Positions 33,707 to 45,660 of a stretch of DNA of 64,000 nt are shown here, piece after piece. A model generated the notes under the pieces. The model saw nothing but the letters and a program-made list of their open reading frames with translations. It did no database searches and was not told where the DNA came from. Position 1 is the stretch's first letter. The number at the start of each line of letters is the position of its first letter. The translations under genes were made by a program, and so were the position numbers. Source of the DNA: Psococerastis gibbosa (taxonomy: Eukaryota; Arthropoda; Insecta; Psocodea; Psocidae); contig OZ020486.1 of the NCBI GenBank assembly GCA_963971405.1, positions 33,131,419 through 33,195,418 on the forward strand, read 5' to 3'.

Positions 33707-34371
33707 GAGGCCAAAACATTGTTTAAATAGTTTCGTTGTCATTTGATGCATTTTGAGCTTGTAAGAAAGCAATAATGGCTTTTTCATAGGTTTACTTCCA
33801 TGAAATATTCAGTTAAACAAAAATTTAAAATTTGCAGAATTTGGAGTACCTAATTTTCCACGGTCCGGATCCTCTTATTCGCGTCAATAATTCATGATTT
33901 CAAATGGAAAACTATCGATATTAGCGTATCGTCCGGAATTTCACTGAATAAACAAATAGACCACAATTAAAAATAATAGTACGGTACAATATACAGTATA
34001 CCCATGTTTACCGTTTCCAGCATGAATTCATCATTGAGGTAGAAAACCAGGGAATTAAAGTTTCAACAACGGTCTGAAACGTTATGCGGTTTTTCCAACC
34101 AATACACCTAATTTAAATTCACAACGACTTGAAATAAATATCAGAACAAAATCCCCACTGAAAATTGCTGGTGGAAACTGGTGGGTTTCACTAGAAGAAA
34201 AAAAAAATGCGACTGACTTTTATTTCCAGCACTCTTACATTCATACTGTATGAATCATACACTTATGAAACGCTACAAGACATACCACAGATTCTTGGAA
34301 GGAAAACCAAAATACGTCATTAAGAAACAAGGAAGACTAAAGGCCCCCCATGAGGACCAGCCCATTAAATA
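33707..34371. other. Unassigned non-coding stretch
   Basis: No feature recognised. Confidence 0.45.
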
Positions 34372-34556
34372 TTGACTTTTTTGGTTCTATTACCAAGCCA
34401 ACCTAGCGGAGTTATATAAACCCCTCTCTTACACTCAACTAGGAAGGCCGGGGACCGCCCGCTTTACATGCCCTCCGAAGCATGGCCTGAAAATGTAGCA
34501 AGTGTGGAATTCAAACCAACAACCTTTCGGGTGTAAGTCGGAGCCTGTACCACTAC
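34372..34556 (-). mobile_element. S1 tRNA-headed SINE
   Basis: Read on the minus strand it starts with cagagtagtggtacaggctc (A-box region) and continues cacccgaaaggttgttgg and tttgaattcc (B-box). The body follows (ccatgcttcggagggcatg; ccggccttcctagttgagtg) and it ends at accaaaaaagtc. It matches 55708-55935 on the plus strand and 39545-39718 on the minus strand. Confidence 0.8.
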
Positions 34557-35154
34557 TCTGTATGTCCTGACTTAAAGTGCTCCAAAGAAGAAGAAATATA
34601 ACGTTTTTCAGTGGAGGGACTTACTGTACAGTATTTACTGAATGAGTAGATCACCTTGGTGTGAGTGGATTTCACCAATGACCACAAGTACAAAGCAGAA
34701 AAAATATTTCTAGGCCGAGGGATGTTATACAATAGTGCTGAAATTAAATCATTTTGAATAATTATTAAAGAATTTTGTCTTTTTACACTATTAAGCATTA
34801 TAGGGGTTTCTCAAAGTAACAATGACACCCCCGCACACTCGTCTTGAATGAAAAATGATTTAATTATTGGCCGGAGATCGCACTCAATTATTCATAGCAC
34901 ATGTTGATAAACATGCTCCTGAGAAACTGGGCATCCTGTGAAGACCGCTCAATACACCGGATAACTCATGTGCAGGTAATTAATACTAAGAGGTGACTGA
35001 CTGCTCGCCCGTTGAAAACCTCGTTCCCCCAACGGGTTTGTAGCCATTTGAAAGGAAAATTAACTACTCCAATGGTGTCCAGTTTTTCTGAAAATTAGTT
35101 GCGAGTTAGATAGTAAGGCGTAGTAAGCACACCTGTCTAGGTCGGGTTAGGCTC
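34557..35154. other. Unassigned non-coding stretch
   Basis: An 81-codon minus frame (34553-34798) has no signature. No matched repeat. Confidence 0.4.
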
Positions 35155-35558
35155 AAGCCCAGTACACACGACCATTCGAAGCCGCTCGAGAACATTGTCA
35201 GTAATTTGGAGCAAGATCGGTTAGCGCAGTGGTCGGCAAACGTCGTAGCCAAAGAGCCAAATATCAACATTTCAAAAATTTAAAAAAAATTGGGAGCCTA
35301 ATCTGCTTGTTTATTAAACTTTTATTACACCAAAGCCAAAGAGCCACATGTGGCTCACTTTACCGTTAGAATTCACTAATGCTAATCCACAGAGTCTACT
35401 TCAGACGATTTCTGACGCTAGTGCCGTTAGTGCGCAATTTTCCGGATTTTCCGAAAACCATGCACGGGCGCCAGCTGAGCGGCAGAAATCTTTAGAAGTA
35501 GACTTTGTGGATTTGCTACAATGACAAATTTTCTATTCGCTCATATGTACCGGGCCTT
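35155..35558. mobile_element. MITE copy 2, carrying an hAT fragment
   Basis: The left end aagcccagtacacacgacca pairs with the right end (complement aaggcccggtacatatgagc). The inner arms aatccacagagtctacttca and its complement (tagaagtagactttgtggat) flank a short GC-richer centre. The ends and the cacagagtct.cttcaga motif match the element at 1351-1645. Between the left outer arm and the inner arm an hAT-like piece is inserted (35227-35357). Confidence 0.7.
35227..35357 (+). mobile_element. hAT-like non-autonomous fragment, 3'-truncated
   Basis: Starts cagtggtcggcaaac, a terminal sequence typical of hAT elements, then carries agccaaagagcca twice and the palindrome gagccacatgtggctc. The expected inverted right end (gtttgccgaccactg) is missing. 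Flanks cggttagc and ccgttaga agree at 6 of 8 bases, so a decayed 8-bp duplication is possible. Confidence 0.6.
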
Positions 35559-37165
35559 AATGGAGAGGACGCTGCGTATTGTAATACACCTTTTGTCCCT
35601 CTCAAAGTATGAAATGAAAATGAGGAAGCTGCCACTAACCGAAATGGACAACTTTCGTATAGAAATCCAAAATGGCGGGCGTCGCTTGCTGTGATTGGTT
35701 GGGACCCGTGGTTCGGACAATTATTTTCCTAATAAGAAATTTGTCCATTATAAGAAAAATACATTATTTAATAATTCAGGCAACGCACAATAGCAATATA
35801 CTTCGTATGGAAGGACACAATTTTAATTAAAGAGTACAATACAGGTAAATTACGCAGAATACATTGTACCTATATTTCGCATAAATTAAGTAGAGCAATT
35901 ATATATATAATTTAAAGAAATATCTGTCTCTATAATAAACTATTCGATATATTAAGAAATATACAATACCTACATAATAAAATTAACTATTGAAATACAC
36001 CCTTTCAAAGATATCCAGATCTTCAGATTTTAGTTGTAGAAGTTTAGTACAAAATTACTAATTTTGCTTTTCCGATACAAGCGCTAATAGTTCCAGTAAG
36101 GGTCAGTAATAGCTATCATTAGCAACATGGCCTGGACGTGATAGGTCAATTTGTCAAGCAACAAAAAAAATTTTCAGGGCCAGCTAGTGGTGTAAGCCTC
36201 GCAGTATTGTGTCTTTTCTGTTTATAAATATTATACAAAGCAATAAACCTCCGTAGCTGTAAGCCTGAAGTACAGTACAGTAGGTAGGTACCTTTTTCTC
36301 ATCCCTGCACGAAGTTCATGGCATCTTTACTCGGAAAACTTCCAAATTATTAAATATTAAACCTCCTGTGCATAATTGTACAATACAGGATTATAAGTAG
36401 GCTCCAGTAGATTCGGAGGTTTTTTGTTTTTCTATTTATTTTAGGTTATCTGTACTTAATAGAACAATGAAAGCAAGCTTATTCAACAACAGCACAAACA
36501 TTAGAAGGCAGTTTCGCACTCAAATTTTATTTGTAAAGTTACAACAGCTGACGGGTTGAGCCTACCTCAGCACTGGAAGAAAATTCTATACCAAGGTAGG
36601 TACAGGGTACACAATTTTAGGCAAATAACTAATATTCTAACACAAAATTGTTCAGCTTAGGTTTTATGCACAATATGTAAGCTATTACATGTATGTATAT
36701 GTAAGCTAGTACATGAATGAAAATAGCAACTTGCAAGCAACCAAAATTTAGCTTCTAAAGAGCGACAAAAGGGTTCGCAATGATGGATTTTTCTATGCAA
36801 TTTTAATTCTCCAAAGGTAGGATAGTCTACCAAAGGATGGTCAAAGAGGTTACTAGAAACGTATTTATAATTTAAGCCTAAGCAACAAATATTGGTATAT
36901 GGAAGACAAGTGATAAATATAAAAGAAGTGACAAGATGGCAAACTACAAATATTTCACAAAGATGGAAGGAGTACATGACAAGCCAATATCGTCCCAAGC
37001 GTGTCCCCAGCAAAATAACTATGTCGACAAACAAGATTTGCTGCTGCAACGGTCAAACTGTTTAAGACAGCAAAGAGAGAATGGCGAAATTTGTTATCTA
37101 AATATAATGTCATCCTTCATCTATAGATACCTGGAGTTCTATTTGTTGACGTGTTCGTATGTACG
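35559..37165. other. Unassigned AT-rich stretch
   Basis: Frames at 36657-37187 on both strands (130 and 83 codons) have no family signature. No repeats matched. Confidence 0.4.
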
Positions 37166-37260
37166 TCGGTCCAATCCTGGTTCATGAGGGTTTCGATTCC
37201 CGGTGATTTCTGAGAAATATTTTCCCTGTAAAGTTATACAAATGTATTGTAGTAGTAGCT
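37166..37260 (+). repeat. tRNA-like B-box fragment, possible SINE
   Basis: gggtttcgattcccgg (37188-37203) fits a polymerase III B-box. The downstream ttttccctgtaaagtt..ac.aatgtattgt recurs at 41205-41235. The A-box side is poor, so this may be a SINE remnant only. Confidence 0.4.
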
Positions 37261-37291
37261 AGAGTTTTATATATAAGACTTATGAGAGATA

Positions 37292-37405
37292 GGACATTCG
37301 AGCGAGCCAAAAATATTTCCTGACTCCTGGGGCCACGTGGTTTGTGTTTTCAATGGCTCCAGAAGGTCCAGAATTCTAAAATATTTCTGGCGCGCTCGAT
37401 TGTCC
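37292..37405. repeat. Inverted repeat, 27-bp arms
   Basis: ggacattcgagcgagcc plus aaaaatattt (37292-37318) is mirrored by aaatatttctggcgcgctcg plus attgtcc (37379-37405) with three mismatches. A third weak relative (gggcaattcgctcacgcc) follows at 37443. Possible small MITE. Confidence 0.7.
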
Positions 37406-37782
37406 CACCTCTCTATACCTAGATACCAACTTGCTGAAGAAATGGGCAATTCGCTCACGCCAAGGATATTCTTTTTATTTTCTGGCGTCCCGACTTGTTT
37501 GCCCAATCAGAGCATGCCTTGGACACATGAAAACAAAAAGAAATACCGTTGTGGCTGCAAGGCGTGCTCAAATTGACTGATAGACGTGTCAATTGGCAGA
37601 AGCTCTGACTGGTTAAAGATGTGGCAGGTGGGACCAGAAATTAAAAAGATATCCACAGCAGAAGCAACAAAACAACTCTTCTAGATATGAACTCTAATAC
37701 AAACTATTCTTGACAGCCTCTCATTTATGAATACAATTACAAAGGTCTTCATGACACATGGGGCAGAAGAGTCTGGACGACC

Positions 37783-37915
37783 CCAAAGTGTACTTCCAAA
37801 CGTTCGCTGTTGAACTGTGGTCGACATCTTCTGTGGCACTACACAGATATCGAATACTACATCTCAAAGGCTCAGTAGTCATATCGACCACTTTTAGCCC
37901 TGGTTCTTCTGTTCC
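37783..37915 (-). repeat. P-family repeat fragment, copy 4
   Basis: Read on the minus strand: gtgccacagaagatgtcgac, cacag, then gcgaacgtttggaagtacac. This is the centre of the P family, with the CTGAAGA and GAAAC core bases changed to CAGAAGA and GAACG. A degraded outer arm (gaagaaccagggct on minus) lies to its right on the plus map. Confidence 0.6.
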
Positions 37916-39544
37916 AACATGTAGCCCACTTTTATCCACAAATGAAAGAAAATGACCTAGAGCAGCCTCAGTAACGTAATTATGCCGCAAGCCAAGAGAA
38001 ATGATTTTTTAGCGGAAAATTTCCTAGAAGACAAATCGCATCATTGGCTAGATTTATATAAAATGTAGTTCAACCTTGCAAAATTGTAACTTATAGGAAA
38101 TCAAACACTCAATATTGGTGAAAGATTAATATTGCATTTTCACGAACCTTTGGTAATAAAAATGCTAAGTACATAAGCACAAGTCAGCAGGTTTTAGAGT
38201 TTTTCAAAAAGTTGTGTTCTTTGCCAGCACAAAGAATGATCGACGAGTCAGCATTCAGCAATTCAACATGCAAAACTCTAATTCGATTTCAAATTTGACG
38301 GAGGGAAAGATAAAAATATATCTCGAAAATATGCATAATACAGCTGCAGTTAGCTTCGTGATAAGAGGGGAAATATTTTTATCATTTTTTTTCTATTAAT
38401 GGTATAGTCTTCCTATGCATGAAAGGTTATTTTCAACCTGCAATAGACATATTTTATGGAGCAATGCCTAACATGATTTTGAAAAGATTTAAAATGGCGT
38501 GTTGGATACGGTGACAAAAATTGTAGATTAACATTTTTATGAATAGAATGAACAGAGATCTTCACATTTCCTTTCTCAGTTTCTCTGTCATTTGCAGTCT
38601 CATAGTCAGGGGCCCCAACCCGGAGAGGGGGCATTACCCCCCTGGTCAACTCTTGTAAGAGCATGATGCGAATTCATAAAATAGTGAAAACTGTAAATAA
38701 ATTCAATCACAAAAGAAACAGAATTGCTATCAAAGAGATCTCCAAAATGTTGAATATTTTCCCTACTCCAAATAATTGGAATGTTTAGTGGAATTGTTCA
38801 GAACTATCTACCCAACTTTGAGTCTTTGCCCAACTACCCGAAAGTGGACAGGTACCGTAACAGTAAATAGCGTCGATTATAAGAAACAACAATAACAAAA
38901 AACATTTTAGGTAACAAAAACAATGGAAAATACTTAATAATAATAAAATACTAATACTAATAATAAGCTTCCTACTATACTACTATTGTACAACTCAACC
39001 TACAACAGTAGAACAATTTGCCCGAACAATGAGTCCCAGGCAGAGAGCTGAAATTCATTTTCTGAAAGCAGACTTATCAGTTTTATTCCCCTGAGCAACG
39101 TATATTTCCAATACGAAAGCGAATTTTTACGGTGTAATGCAGGGGAAGATTCCTGCAGGTGTAAAACATTTTGATGGCATCTGGTATAAAAACAGCGTAG
39201 GTTTTCCCTGTGTTTTATTACCCGTTACATCCCCGTTCTATAAAGAAGAGGTATATTATAAGGTGAAAAATATAGCTTCAAAATTATTGTTTAATAATGC
39301 TATACTGTGAACCATGCTTGAATTGAAAATAAATGAAAGGTGGAATTTTTGAATAATTTACAGGTTTACAATTCCAAAATTATTGAGGTTATGGGAATAG
39401 CTAATTACGACAAAATTAAGCATGATGGAAAGGGCTGTACTGTGCGAAAAATATTTAGGCTAACTTACTGAGGATACCGTATTAACTGCCAAATCTTTTA
39501 TCTACGAGCGACAACTGCGACACACGGGAAGAAAGAAAAATAAA
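37916..39544. other. Unassigned non-coding stretch
   Basis: No gene or matched repeat. TAATAA-rich low-complexity DNA near 38935-38970. Confidence 0.45.
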
Positions 39545-39718
39545 TATATAATGACTTTTTCTTCTATTACTAAGCTAACTTAACGAAGTTAGGGCTATTA
39601 CTATGTCTTTTGAATTCAACTAGGATAACCCGGAACCGCGAGCTTTCCATACCCAGCGAAGAAAATGCAGAAACAACAGCCTTTGGAGTGAAAGTCACTA
39701 CTCAACATGTCCTGACAA
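39545..39718 (-). mobile_element. S1 tRNA-headed SINE, decayed
   Basis: Order of landmarks on the plus strand: gactttttcttctattacta, agctaacttaacgaagttag, aattcaactagga, ttccatacccagcgaag, cctttggagtgaaag, catgtcctgac. These are the S1 body in reverse, collinear with 34372-34556. Confidence 0.7.
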
Positions 39719-40439
39719 CACAACAAAAAACTGTCACAACCGGCTAGCTGTATGGCTATCAACAGTGCATACAATGAAGCAGCAAAAAGTTTTTTCCTAA
39801 TTTAAGCGGGTGGTTCTCGCCGTAAGCCCTATATATTCAAAATCAAGTTATTAAGATGGCCAGAGACACAAGGGCATGTGCACAGAAGTTACTGCGCCTG
39901 AATTCTGTTGTTTATAATTTTTCCGCTACTTCGTTTTTTATGTTGCAACCCTACAAACGGAAAACATTCCCCTTCTCATTTCCTTTCACACTTCCCTCTA
40001 CGTTTGCCCACTGTCGGTAACACTTACCTTACGGTTAGCCACGATCTATCCTTTTTTATTATCGCTGGTCATTAATTAGTCAACTCATTAACAAAACGGT
40101 AATAGGATTGTAAGTTACAATAAGTGGCTTCTTATTGTCATGGGAATGACTACTTTCCTTCGTTACCACTCTTTCAGCTTTTATTCAAAAGTCTAATGGG
40201 TTGCAATAAGAGGTCTCAGCACTTACAGTATGAATTTAATGGAGTGAAAAAGAATTGCAGTCCCTCTTCTCCTTCATATTCTCTGCTTCCAAAACTAATA
40301 AGACTGAGTTTTTCTTGCAGACTCGCGCGTCTCTTTCAGTTTTGTTTACAAACAGGCATCGTTAAATAGGGTCAGCTAAAGCGTCATACCAGGAGTCTAG
40401 TATGTTTTCTTATAAAAAGAGAACTACTGCAGTATCATA
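39719..40439. other. Unassigned non-coding stretch
   Basis: An 81-codon frame at 40124-40369 has no recognised domain. Confidence 0.4.
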
Positions 40440-40738
40440 AACGGCAGCCGGCCGCCATACCAAGTTGAATCCAGCGGACCAGAGCAGGTTCAAAGCTGCA
40501 GATAACTTGGTCGTGTGCACAGTGCCGGTAGGGAAACATGGTAGGACTTGTCCTGGTCACCTCCGAACTAATCGTGTGACTTCACTGTCTTTCCCAAGTG
40601 GTTCGGAATCCACTATAATCAGGAGGTCTACTGTCCTATGGGCTGGCGTAGGACAGTCAAGTCGGGGTCGCTCTATGGGCCCAAATATGAGGCCTAAGTC
40701 GTTATTAACCGGACTAACACTACTACTACTACTATCAT
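40440..40738 (+). repeat. F4 dispersed repeat, copy with (CTA)n tail
   Basis: aacttggtcgtgtgcacagt, gggaaacatggtaggac, cctggtcacctccga, aatcgtgtgacttcac and caagtggttcggaatccact all recur in order at 58440-58630. The copy ends at a (CTA)n tract (about 40718-40734), the type of tail left by retroelements. A 113-codon frame (40465-40806) covers it but breaks in the other copy, so coding is not supported. Confidence 0.75.
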
Positions 40739-42774
40739 ACACGGCTCACATTATAGTGGGTAGAATATTCTTATATGCTTATTTCTCCTCTATGAAAGCA
40801 AAGTAAAACAAATACAAAATCTCAAGACAGTGCAATACAAACACAACTCCACCACTGAAACAAATTATTAACAGTAACCACAGCATCCTACGATATCCTA
40901 TATCTCCTATATATATTTGTAGCTAGCGGCACTCGTAGCAGGAAATAAAGTAATACACTTTATACACCGGTGTTATTATGTTAATACTCTTGGGTCCATT
41001 TTATGTTCTCAATGGGGGGAGGGGGAGCGGATCAATAGACATGTGAGCGACGGCTATTTTTACAGTATTTGCACAACCCCTAATTGCGTTTACTTTCCCC
41101 CACTGACGAGTAGTAGATTGTTTACAGCTGAAAATCAACCCCCGCAACCTTTATTGTGGAAATCTCCAAAATGCAAATGTTGAACTCAAATGAGATTTTT
41201 TCCCTGTAAAGTTTTACTATGCATTGTGCTGACATTTCAGTTGCTTAATGTGTAAACAATCACAGTACCTTACCTCATACAAAATTGTTTGCAATTTTAT
41301 TAGGCGTTTGACTTCAAGCAATGTCGCTGTGTTGGACTTCTACTACAATACAACAGAAATTTATTAATATTAAATTATCATTTTTCACAAAAATCCCTTT
41401 CACTATTTTAATAAATAAATAAAAAAATTATTATTAAATCAAACGACAACATTTACAATATTAAAAATGGTTATAATTGAACTCTGGACACATAAGGACT
41501 AAAATTTCACATATTCACATATTGTACAATTTGAAGTGTAGATGTGTGTTACAAGTACGTACAGTATCCTAATAATTACAGTACATGTCAGGGCTGTTGG
41601 AGCTTAACAACGTGTAGTGGTACATGTACCAGTCACTAAATGTAACAGATAGGTGTTTCAAAACTAAATAAAAGTACACTGTGTACTTAGTACTTGAATC
41701 AATTACGAAAAATGCGCATGGGAGATGTTTTCATTATAAAGAGAATGCTACAGACTCGTGTAATTAGCAAAATGTTGGATGCGTACATGAAAAGCAAACT
41801 AGGCCGGGAAAAGCGGAAAAGCATACCGAGAGCTGAGGAAAATTACAAAAGCACGTGTGGAAAACGATTATTTTTAAGTGGCTTTAAAGCCTGTCATGCG
41901 ATTTTACAAAGACAAGCAATTTAATTTGAGCTTTATGCTGTTGTCAATGTTCTTACGTTATTAATAGCACTGTAAATGAGCGTAATATATCTGTTCTAAC
42001 CACCTTCACTCCCTCCTATTCTACTTGTTGGAAGAGGGCATGAATAAAAGGGTATAATTTTCCAGGGCAAAGGGTGAACTGAGGAGGAGGGGGGTGAACA
42101 AGATTTATGGGGCGAAGAGATAATAGAGCGGCCCGATTGCCCTAGCTTACGGTAACGCATGTCCCATATCCGAAAACTGGGACCAGATACTAGATAGTCT
42201 GGAATCAGAGAGTCCCCCATGCATCAGAGCTAGGATAAGGAATCTGGGACATGAGTTATATGCCAGGCTTGTTTCTGATACTAGCTAGCTCGGTTCATCA
42301 GCCGCATATGTCATAGTACATATAGATAAGCTATCAGGGCTCTGTTTTCGCTGGCTATGGGTTGGAGTAGTCGTCGTATTGGTATGGACTACCCTGTTAT
42401 TTAGTCGTTGAGCTGATGAACGGAGCATAAAGTGAATGAATGGAACATCCTTCTACAAAAAAGACAAAAGTTACATTGACTATAGTTTGCGCCAAGTGCC
42501 AACGTCGAATAATATTCTGTTGGACGTCTGATTGACCAATCACACGGGTCTACAAGACAATTAGACATCTTGTGCGCATGCATAGACATATGATCAACCC
42601 AGTAACAGCGTTTTACTTTTTCTAACTGAGTTTCTATATACACTTCAATGTAATATAAGATATTGTACAATAGCTCCATGACTATGACTCAAAAATCAAA
42701 ATGGATTTTTACTCATTCTGTCCCACGTCTTCCCACTAAGAAGGGTTCCAAGCCGTAATACGCCACGAAACCAC
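40739..42774. other. Unassigned non-coding stretch
   Basis: No gene or matched repeat. A (TA)n patch lies near 40908-40918. The 76-codon frame at 41694-41924 is basic but has no family signature. Confidence 0.4.
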
Positions 42775-42905
42775 TGTGCTGGTAGGACGAATTAGGAACC
42801 AACCTCAGTGGTGTATAGATGATGGAGTGTCATGCAAAACCGAGATGACTGGAGGGCTTGTCGAGCAGTCCAAAACACATCAAGGGCTGTAGAGCCACCT
42901 GAAGA
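42775..42905 (+). pseudogene. LINE-C reverse transcriptase tail, decayed copy
   Basis: DNA match to 27600-27690: gatggagtgtcatg.caaaac, cgagatgactgga, tgtcgagcagtc, acatcaagggctgtagagcc and tgaagaagc occur in the same order, with frameshifting indels and stops. Confidence 0.6.
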
Positions 42906-44477
42906 AGCAGTCGCCATTATAACTTGAATTTTCCTGGAGATTCAAACCAACAGGGAACGGAGCCCATAATGCTGGTGTTTTCGTTTGGCGTATGTTCCCA
43001 TAAACAAATGGATGTTGTTAATAAAAAATTCTTTTAATTTAGACAAATTAGTAGGGTACGTTTTTGGATCTCTTGCAGTTTCCCAAATAAAAATTTCAAC
43101 CGCGCGTTGAGAGCTCTTATTTGAATTTCATGGTTATTACAAGAGTTTACAGTTGAAGACTCCCACTCTCCCTCCCTCTGCCGAAGTGTCAAAAGGCTGC
43201 CCGGAAATTTGGACAGGAAGAGAGTTGACTTTGCTTTAGTCAAGTTTGCTATCCATTGTCAACGATTTGTATACTGTTCCTTACATTTTCGCAGAGTTCC
43301 CGGAAGCGGTCAACTTTACGTTACTCTCCAGCCTGTCTTCAGTGCTGAAACGTTACATGTTTCCAGTATTTAATTCTGGGAAATTTGTATATTACGTTAT
43401 CTAGCCCATATAAGTTCCCCAAAATAGTGATAAAAAGAAAAAGCTAGGGTGGAGGGGGAACACTGCAAGCATAAGACACAAAATGACCTGTGAGTGTACA
43501 AAAAAATACGCCATTTTTTAATTAGCGAAATGTGAACATAAAATATTGAAACTGTTAATAAAAATTATTCAGTGACAAGCAGCACAAATCCAGGAGATAT
43601 TCCATTCAAAACAGAGATAACCTGTTTTGTTTTTTTTTAAACAAAAATACAAATTTCATGGTAAAATGAGTAGAACCAAAGGTAATGAAATGGAAGGTAT
43701 GGGACACTGCAGGTGTTACTACAGGTAGCCCTTCGATTGCAGAATCGCTTATTCCCCCCCCCCCCCCCCCACTCACTGTAACTTTTTTCATTCTTTATTT
43801 TGGCGCAATTTTGAAGGTTTTTGAAAGGTTAGCTCGGTCTTTAACTTTAAGACTGTTTTCTCCACTTCGGCATTGAAAGTTTGCTGCTGACTATTCACTA
43901 GATTGCTACATTTATTATGGCGACTGACAATGTTTACGATCGCCTGTTACAACAACTCTAAGAACGACACATTCGACATAAGCATCCAATAAGTTAACTG
44001 GCAGATTCCGAGTTGACGTCGAGACCATGTCGTAATTGACCGTAGAAGAGGGCGCTCATGCAATAACTTTAAGAATGGCTGAGTAAGATGTATCAACAAA
44101 GCCCAAGGCTGCGGCACACTTAGGGGGAGGGGGCGGCTAGGAGAAGAAGAGGTTGACGTGCATGTTGAAGGCTTCGTTGAGGCAAGAAGAGCGGAATTTC
44201 TATTTCCAAATGGATTCCACGAGCACAAAAGGAAAACTAGCGGCAAAACCGAAATGTTAATTTCGAAAACATCAAAACCCCATTTAGAAGCGTCATATGC
44301 GCTTGGAATGTATGGTTCCTGCGAGTAAGCTGTCAACAGTACGGCTGCTTATCTCTATGAATTTCAAATACCTGACACATTAAGCTATTTCAATTTGCGA
44401 CTGGGCGACAGAGCACACAATCCAATTCTATCGTTTTTTATGCATAAATAATAGCGTTTATTTATTACTATTCCTGT
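42906..44477. other. Unassigned; C run at 43754-43770
   Basis: Contains a 17-base C run. The 129-codon minus frame at 43947-44336 has no recognised domain. No matched repeat. Confidence 0.4.
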
Positions 44478-44610
44478 CGACGGTTAAGAAACGGAAACTT
44501 CGGTCATGCGAATAGTAATGAAAAACATCGCCTTCCCCATGTTATAATCCAAGGGAAGATAAAAGGACTGAGGGGTTCCCGTAAAAGAGGAACAGAATAA
44601 AAAAAAAAAA

Positions 44611-44620
44611 ACTGTGGCAG
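44611..44620. repeat. 10-bp target-site duplication, left
   Basis: actgtggcag, repeated exactly at 44859-44868 on the other side of the LINE-E insert. Confidence 0.85.
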
Positions 44621-44858
44621 TTAGTTAGTTTACGTGTCCGGGCCATCAGGACACGTTCCGCCAGAAAATTGCGGCCTGGATGGCCTTGTCAGTTCCCTGG
44701 TCCAAGTCCCCTTGCGTGACAGGGCAGCTCATCCTTGGACAGATCAGAAGATGCCGATCGTCCTGCAGGGCTCCGCAGTCGCACATGGGGTTATCAGAAA
44801 GTCCCCAACGCACGAGATTGCTACGGCACCGTGTCACTCCCACCCTCAACCTATTGAG
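44621..44858 (-). mobile_element. LINE-E, 5'-truncated insertion (L2/CR1-like tail)
   Basis: On the minus strand the frame reads SLNRLRVGVTRCRSNLVRWG, then LSDNPMCDCGALQDDRHLLI, then CPRMSCPVTQGDLDQGTDKA, then IQAAIFWRNVS and stop. It shows the CxC...H..C zinc-knuckle-like motif and the 'D...GT..AI..A.FW' ending of non-LTR RTs. The insert ends in taaactaactaa, a short tandem tail. Only the last ~75 codons were copied. The frame has no internal stop, so the insertion may be fairly young. Confidence 0.85.
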
Positions 44859-44868
44859 ACTGTGGCAG
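44859..44868. repeat. 10-bp target-site duplication, right
   Basis: Second copy of actgtggcag; restores the LINE-A reading LRQ.F when joined to the left flank. Confidence 0.85.
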
Positions 44869-45295
44869 TGCTTTGGTGGGAGCAGGACTTCCCTTTTCAG
44901 AGCAGTAGTCACCACGGCTCAAATTGCCATGATGATCGTCAATCTTCGCGAGACAAAGTAGAAGAAGAACCACTATATCTATCATCAAACAACTACCATA
45001 TCATACTAAAAAACATATTCATGTGAACGCTGTCCAAGGAAGGTTTCATATTCTCAAAATTGTTAATAATGTCATTATTAGTGGCGACAGAGTAGTTTCA
45101 TAAAGTGTAAAATTTGCTGTTATAATTTTATCGCCAAAAGTAAGCTAAGTACCTACTAATTGTCATGATAGGATTTGTTACATTTTTTGGTCATTGTAGA
45201 ATGAAATCTTTACGGCGACGATGATGATATGTACCCCTTCTAGAGGAAAATTCAAATAATCAGGCTTACAACAGAGAGTTGGTAGGGAGCTGGAC

Positions 45296-45481
45296 TTTTT
45301 TTTTTTTTTTTTTTGAAAAAGATTAATCGCATACAAACAATTTAATGAATGTATCCGATTGACCTCTTCAGTCGCCTCTTTAGGTTAGTACCTGTGTTGA
45401 GCTACGACACGTCTCCGATCGCATGGCGTGTAAAGACTCACATAAGTGCAAGCACGTTACCACCTGGCCATCGAAGTCGAA
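45296..45481 (-). mobile_element. S2 SINE, full-length copy
   Basis: Poly(T) (19 bases) at 45296-45314 is the poly(A) tail of a minus-strand SINE. On the minus strand the head is cttcgatggccaggtggtaa (A-box TGGCCAGGTGG) and gcgatcggagacgtgtcg lies at B-box distance. The body caacacaggtactaacctaa, gaggcgactgaagaggtcaa and ttaaattgtttgtatgcg follows. Best template for the family in this window. Confidence 0.8.
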
Positions 45482-45540
45482 GTTTGAACCGGAAGGTATT
45501 GTAGAAGGTTCGAAATTCGGCAAAAGGAAAAATTGGATTA

Positions 45541-45660
45541 GGTCAGCCAACCTTACTTTCAGTGGTAAGGAAACGTGACTTGCGGCATGATTATGCTGAT
45601 CACATCATCTCAAATAGAGCAGTGGCCAAGAAAAAGGAACTTCAGGCCTGAAATTCTGAT
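45541..45660 (+). repeat. F6 dispersed repeat, copy 1
   Basis: gtcagccaacctta, ggaaacgtgacttgcggcat, tgctgatcacatcat and ctcaaatagagcagtgg match 49950-50240 in order. Unknown type. Confidence 0.6.

Larger units (their letters stand above)
44478..44965 (+). pseudogene. LINE-A reverse transcriptase tail, split by an insertion
   Basis: The left half, 44478-44610, holds cggttaagaaacggaaact, ttcggtcatgcgaatagtaa and caagggaagataaaaggact (family: 'FGHVMRN... QGKIEGRRG'). The right half, 44859-44965, reads LRQCFGGSRTSLFRAV, then VTTAQIAMMIVNLRETK in one frame, closely matching the family's terminal peptide. The family sequence is contiguous if the 238-bp insert 44621-44858 and one copy of actgtggcag are removed. 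It ends in the purine tract gtagaagaagaacc. Confidence 0.85.

Noticed and set aside
40465-40806. 113-codon frame
   Set aside because: Covers an F4 repeat and its (CTA)n tail. The homologous copy at 58440-58735 does not keep the frame.
43947-44336. 129-codon minus-strand open frame
   Set aside because: Serine/proline/leucine-rich with no recognisable motif, no splice support and no second copy.
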